This document shows, piece after piece, positions 5,996 to 6,054 of a DNA stretch of 6,054 nt. The notes under the pieces were generated by a model, which saw only the letters and a list, made by a program, of their open reading frames with translations, was not told the DNA's origin and did no database searches. The DNA is from Bacteroidota bacterium (GTDB taxonomy: Bacteria > Bacteroidota > Rhodothermia > Rhodothermales > JAAAOL01). Position numbers and translations under genes: made by a program. The stretch spans positions 1 to 6,054 of the forward strand of contig JAAAOL010000143.1 in NCBI GenBank assembly GCA_009908885.1, given 5' to 3'. Every line of letters begins with the position of its first letter. The stretch's first letter is position 1.

Positions 5996-6054
5996 ATGAC
6001 GAAATCATGGATACGTGGGCTGGCTGGCCTCCTGGTGCTCGTCCTCGTGGCCGC
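5996..6054 (+). CDS. Start of an exported or membrane-anchored protein (truncated by window end)
   Basis: Only 19 complete codons are present. They encode MTKSWIRGLAGLLVLVLVA: a short basic N-region (K3, R7) followed by an unbroken hydrophobic run from about residue 8, the form of a Sec signal peptide or an N-terminal membrane anchor. The good Shine-Dalgarno and close spacing behind the permease argue that this is a real gene in the same operon. Nothing downstream is visible, so no family or function can be given. Confidence 0.65.
   Translation, partial: MTKSWIRGLAGLLVLVLVA

Overview
The window is a GC-rich (roughly two-thirds G+C), densely coded bacterial chromosome segment with four complete genes on the + strand, one complete gene on the - strand, and a truncated gene at each end. 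The gene content fits ordinary chromosome at the edge of a surface-polysaccharide or glycan locus. A single-pass YbbR-domain protein, a 10-TM EamA-type permease resembling Bacteroidota homologues, and the high GC content suggest a member of the Rhodothermota/Bacteroidota side of the tree. That assignment is inference from protein character only; there is no rRNA or other marker here. No RNA gene, CRISPR array, insertion sequence or attachment site was seen.

Region 1 (1-2821, +) is a tightly coupled glycan operon. It holds the C-terminal part of a GT4-type glycosyltransferase, a non-hydrolysing UDP-sugar 2-epimerase, and a second GT4-like glycosyltransferase. Both junctions are TGATG stop/start overlaps, so the three are probably translated from one message. 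The epimerase would supply a ManNAc-type nucleotide sugar and the two transferases would assemble a glycan on the cytoplasmic side of the membrane. Signature residues place the epimerase nearer the WbpI/WlbD (UDP-diacetamido-uronate) type than classical WecB, so the exact sugar is open.

Region 2 (2868-3794, -) is a PAPS-dependent sulfotransferase convergent with the glycan operon. It could decorate the glycan, but opposite orientation makes co-regulation unproven.

Region 3 (3795-3949) is a divergent intergenic stretch with a small nested inverted repeat. Region 4 (3950-6054, +) carries a membrane-anchored YbbR-repeat protein, then after a C-rich 98-base gap a 10-TM drug/metabolite-type permease, and 16 bases later the start of a gene for an exported or membrane-anchored protein, preceded by a strong Shine-Dalgarno sequence.

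I did not find a convincing new biological system. The points worth a second look are the epimerase subtype, the glycosyltransferase lacking the usual E-x7-E glutamates, the sulfotransferase beside a glycan operon, and the inverted repeat in the divergent spacer.
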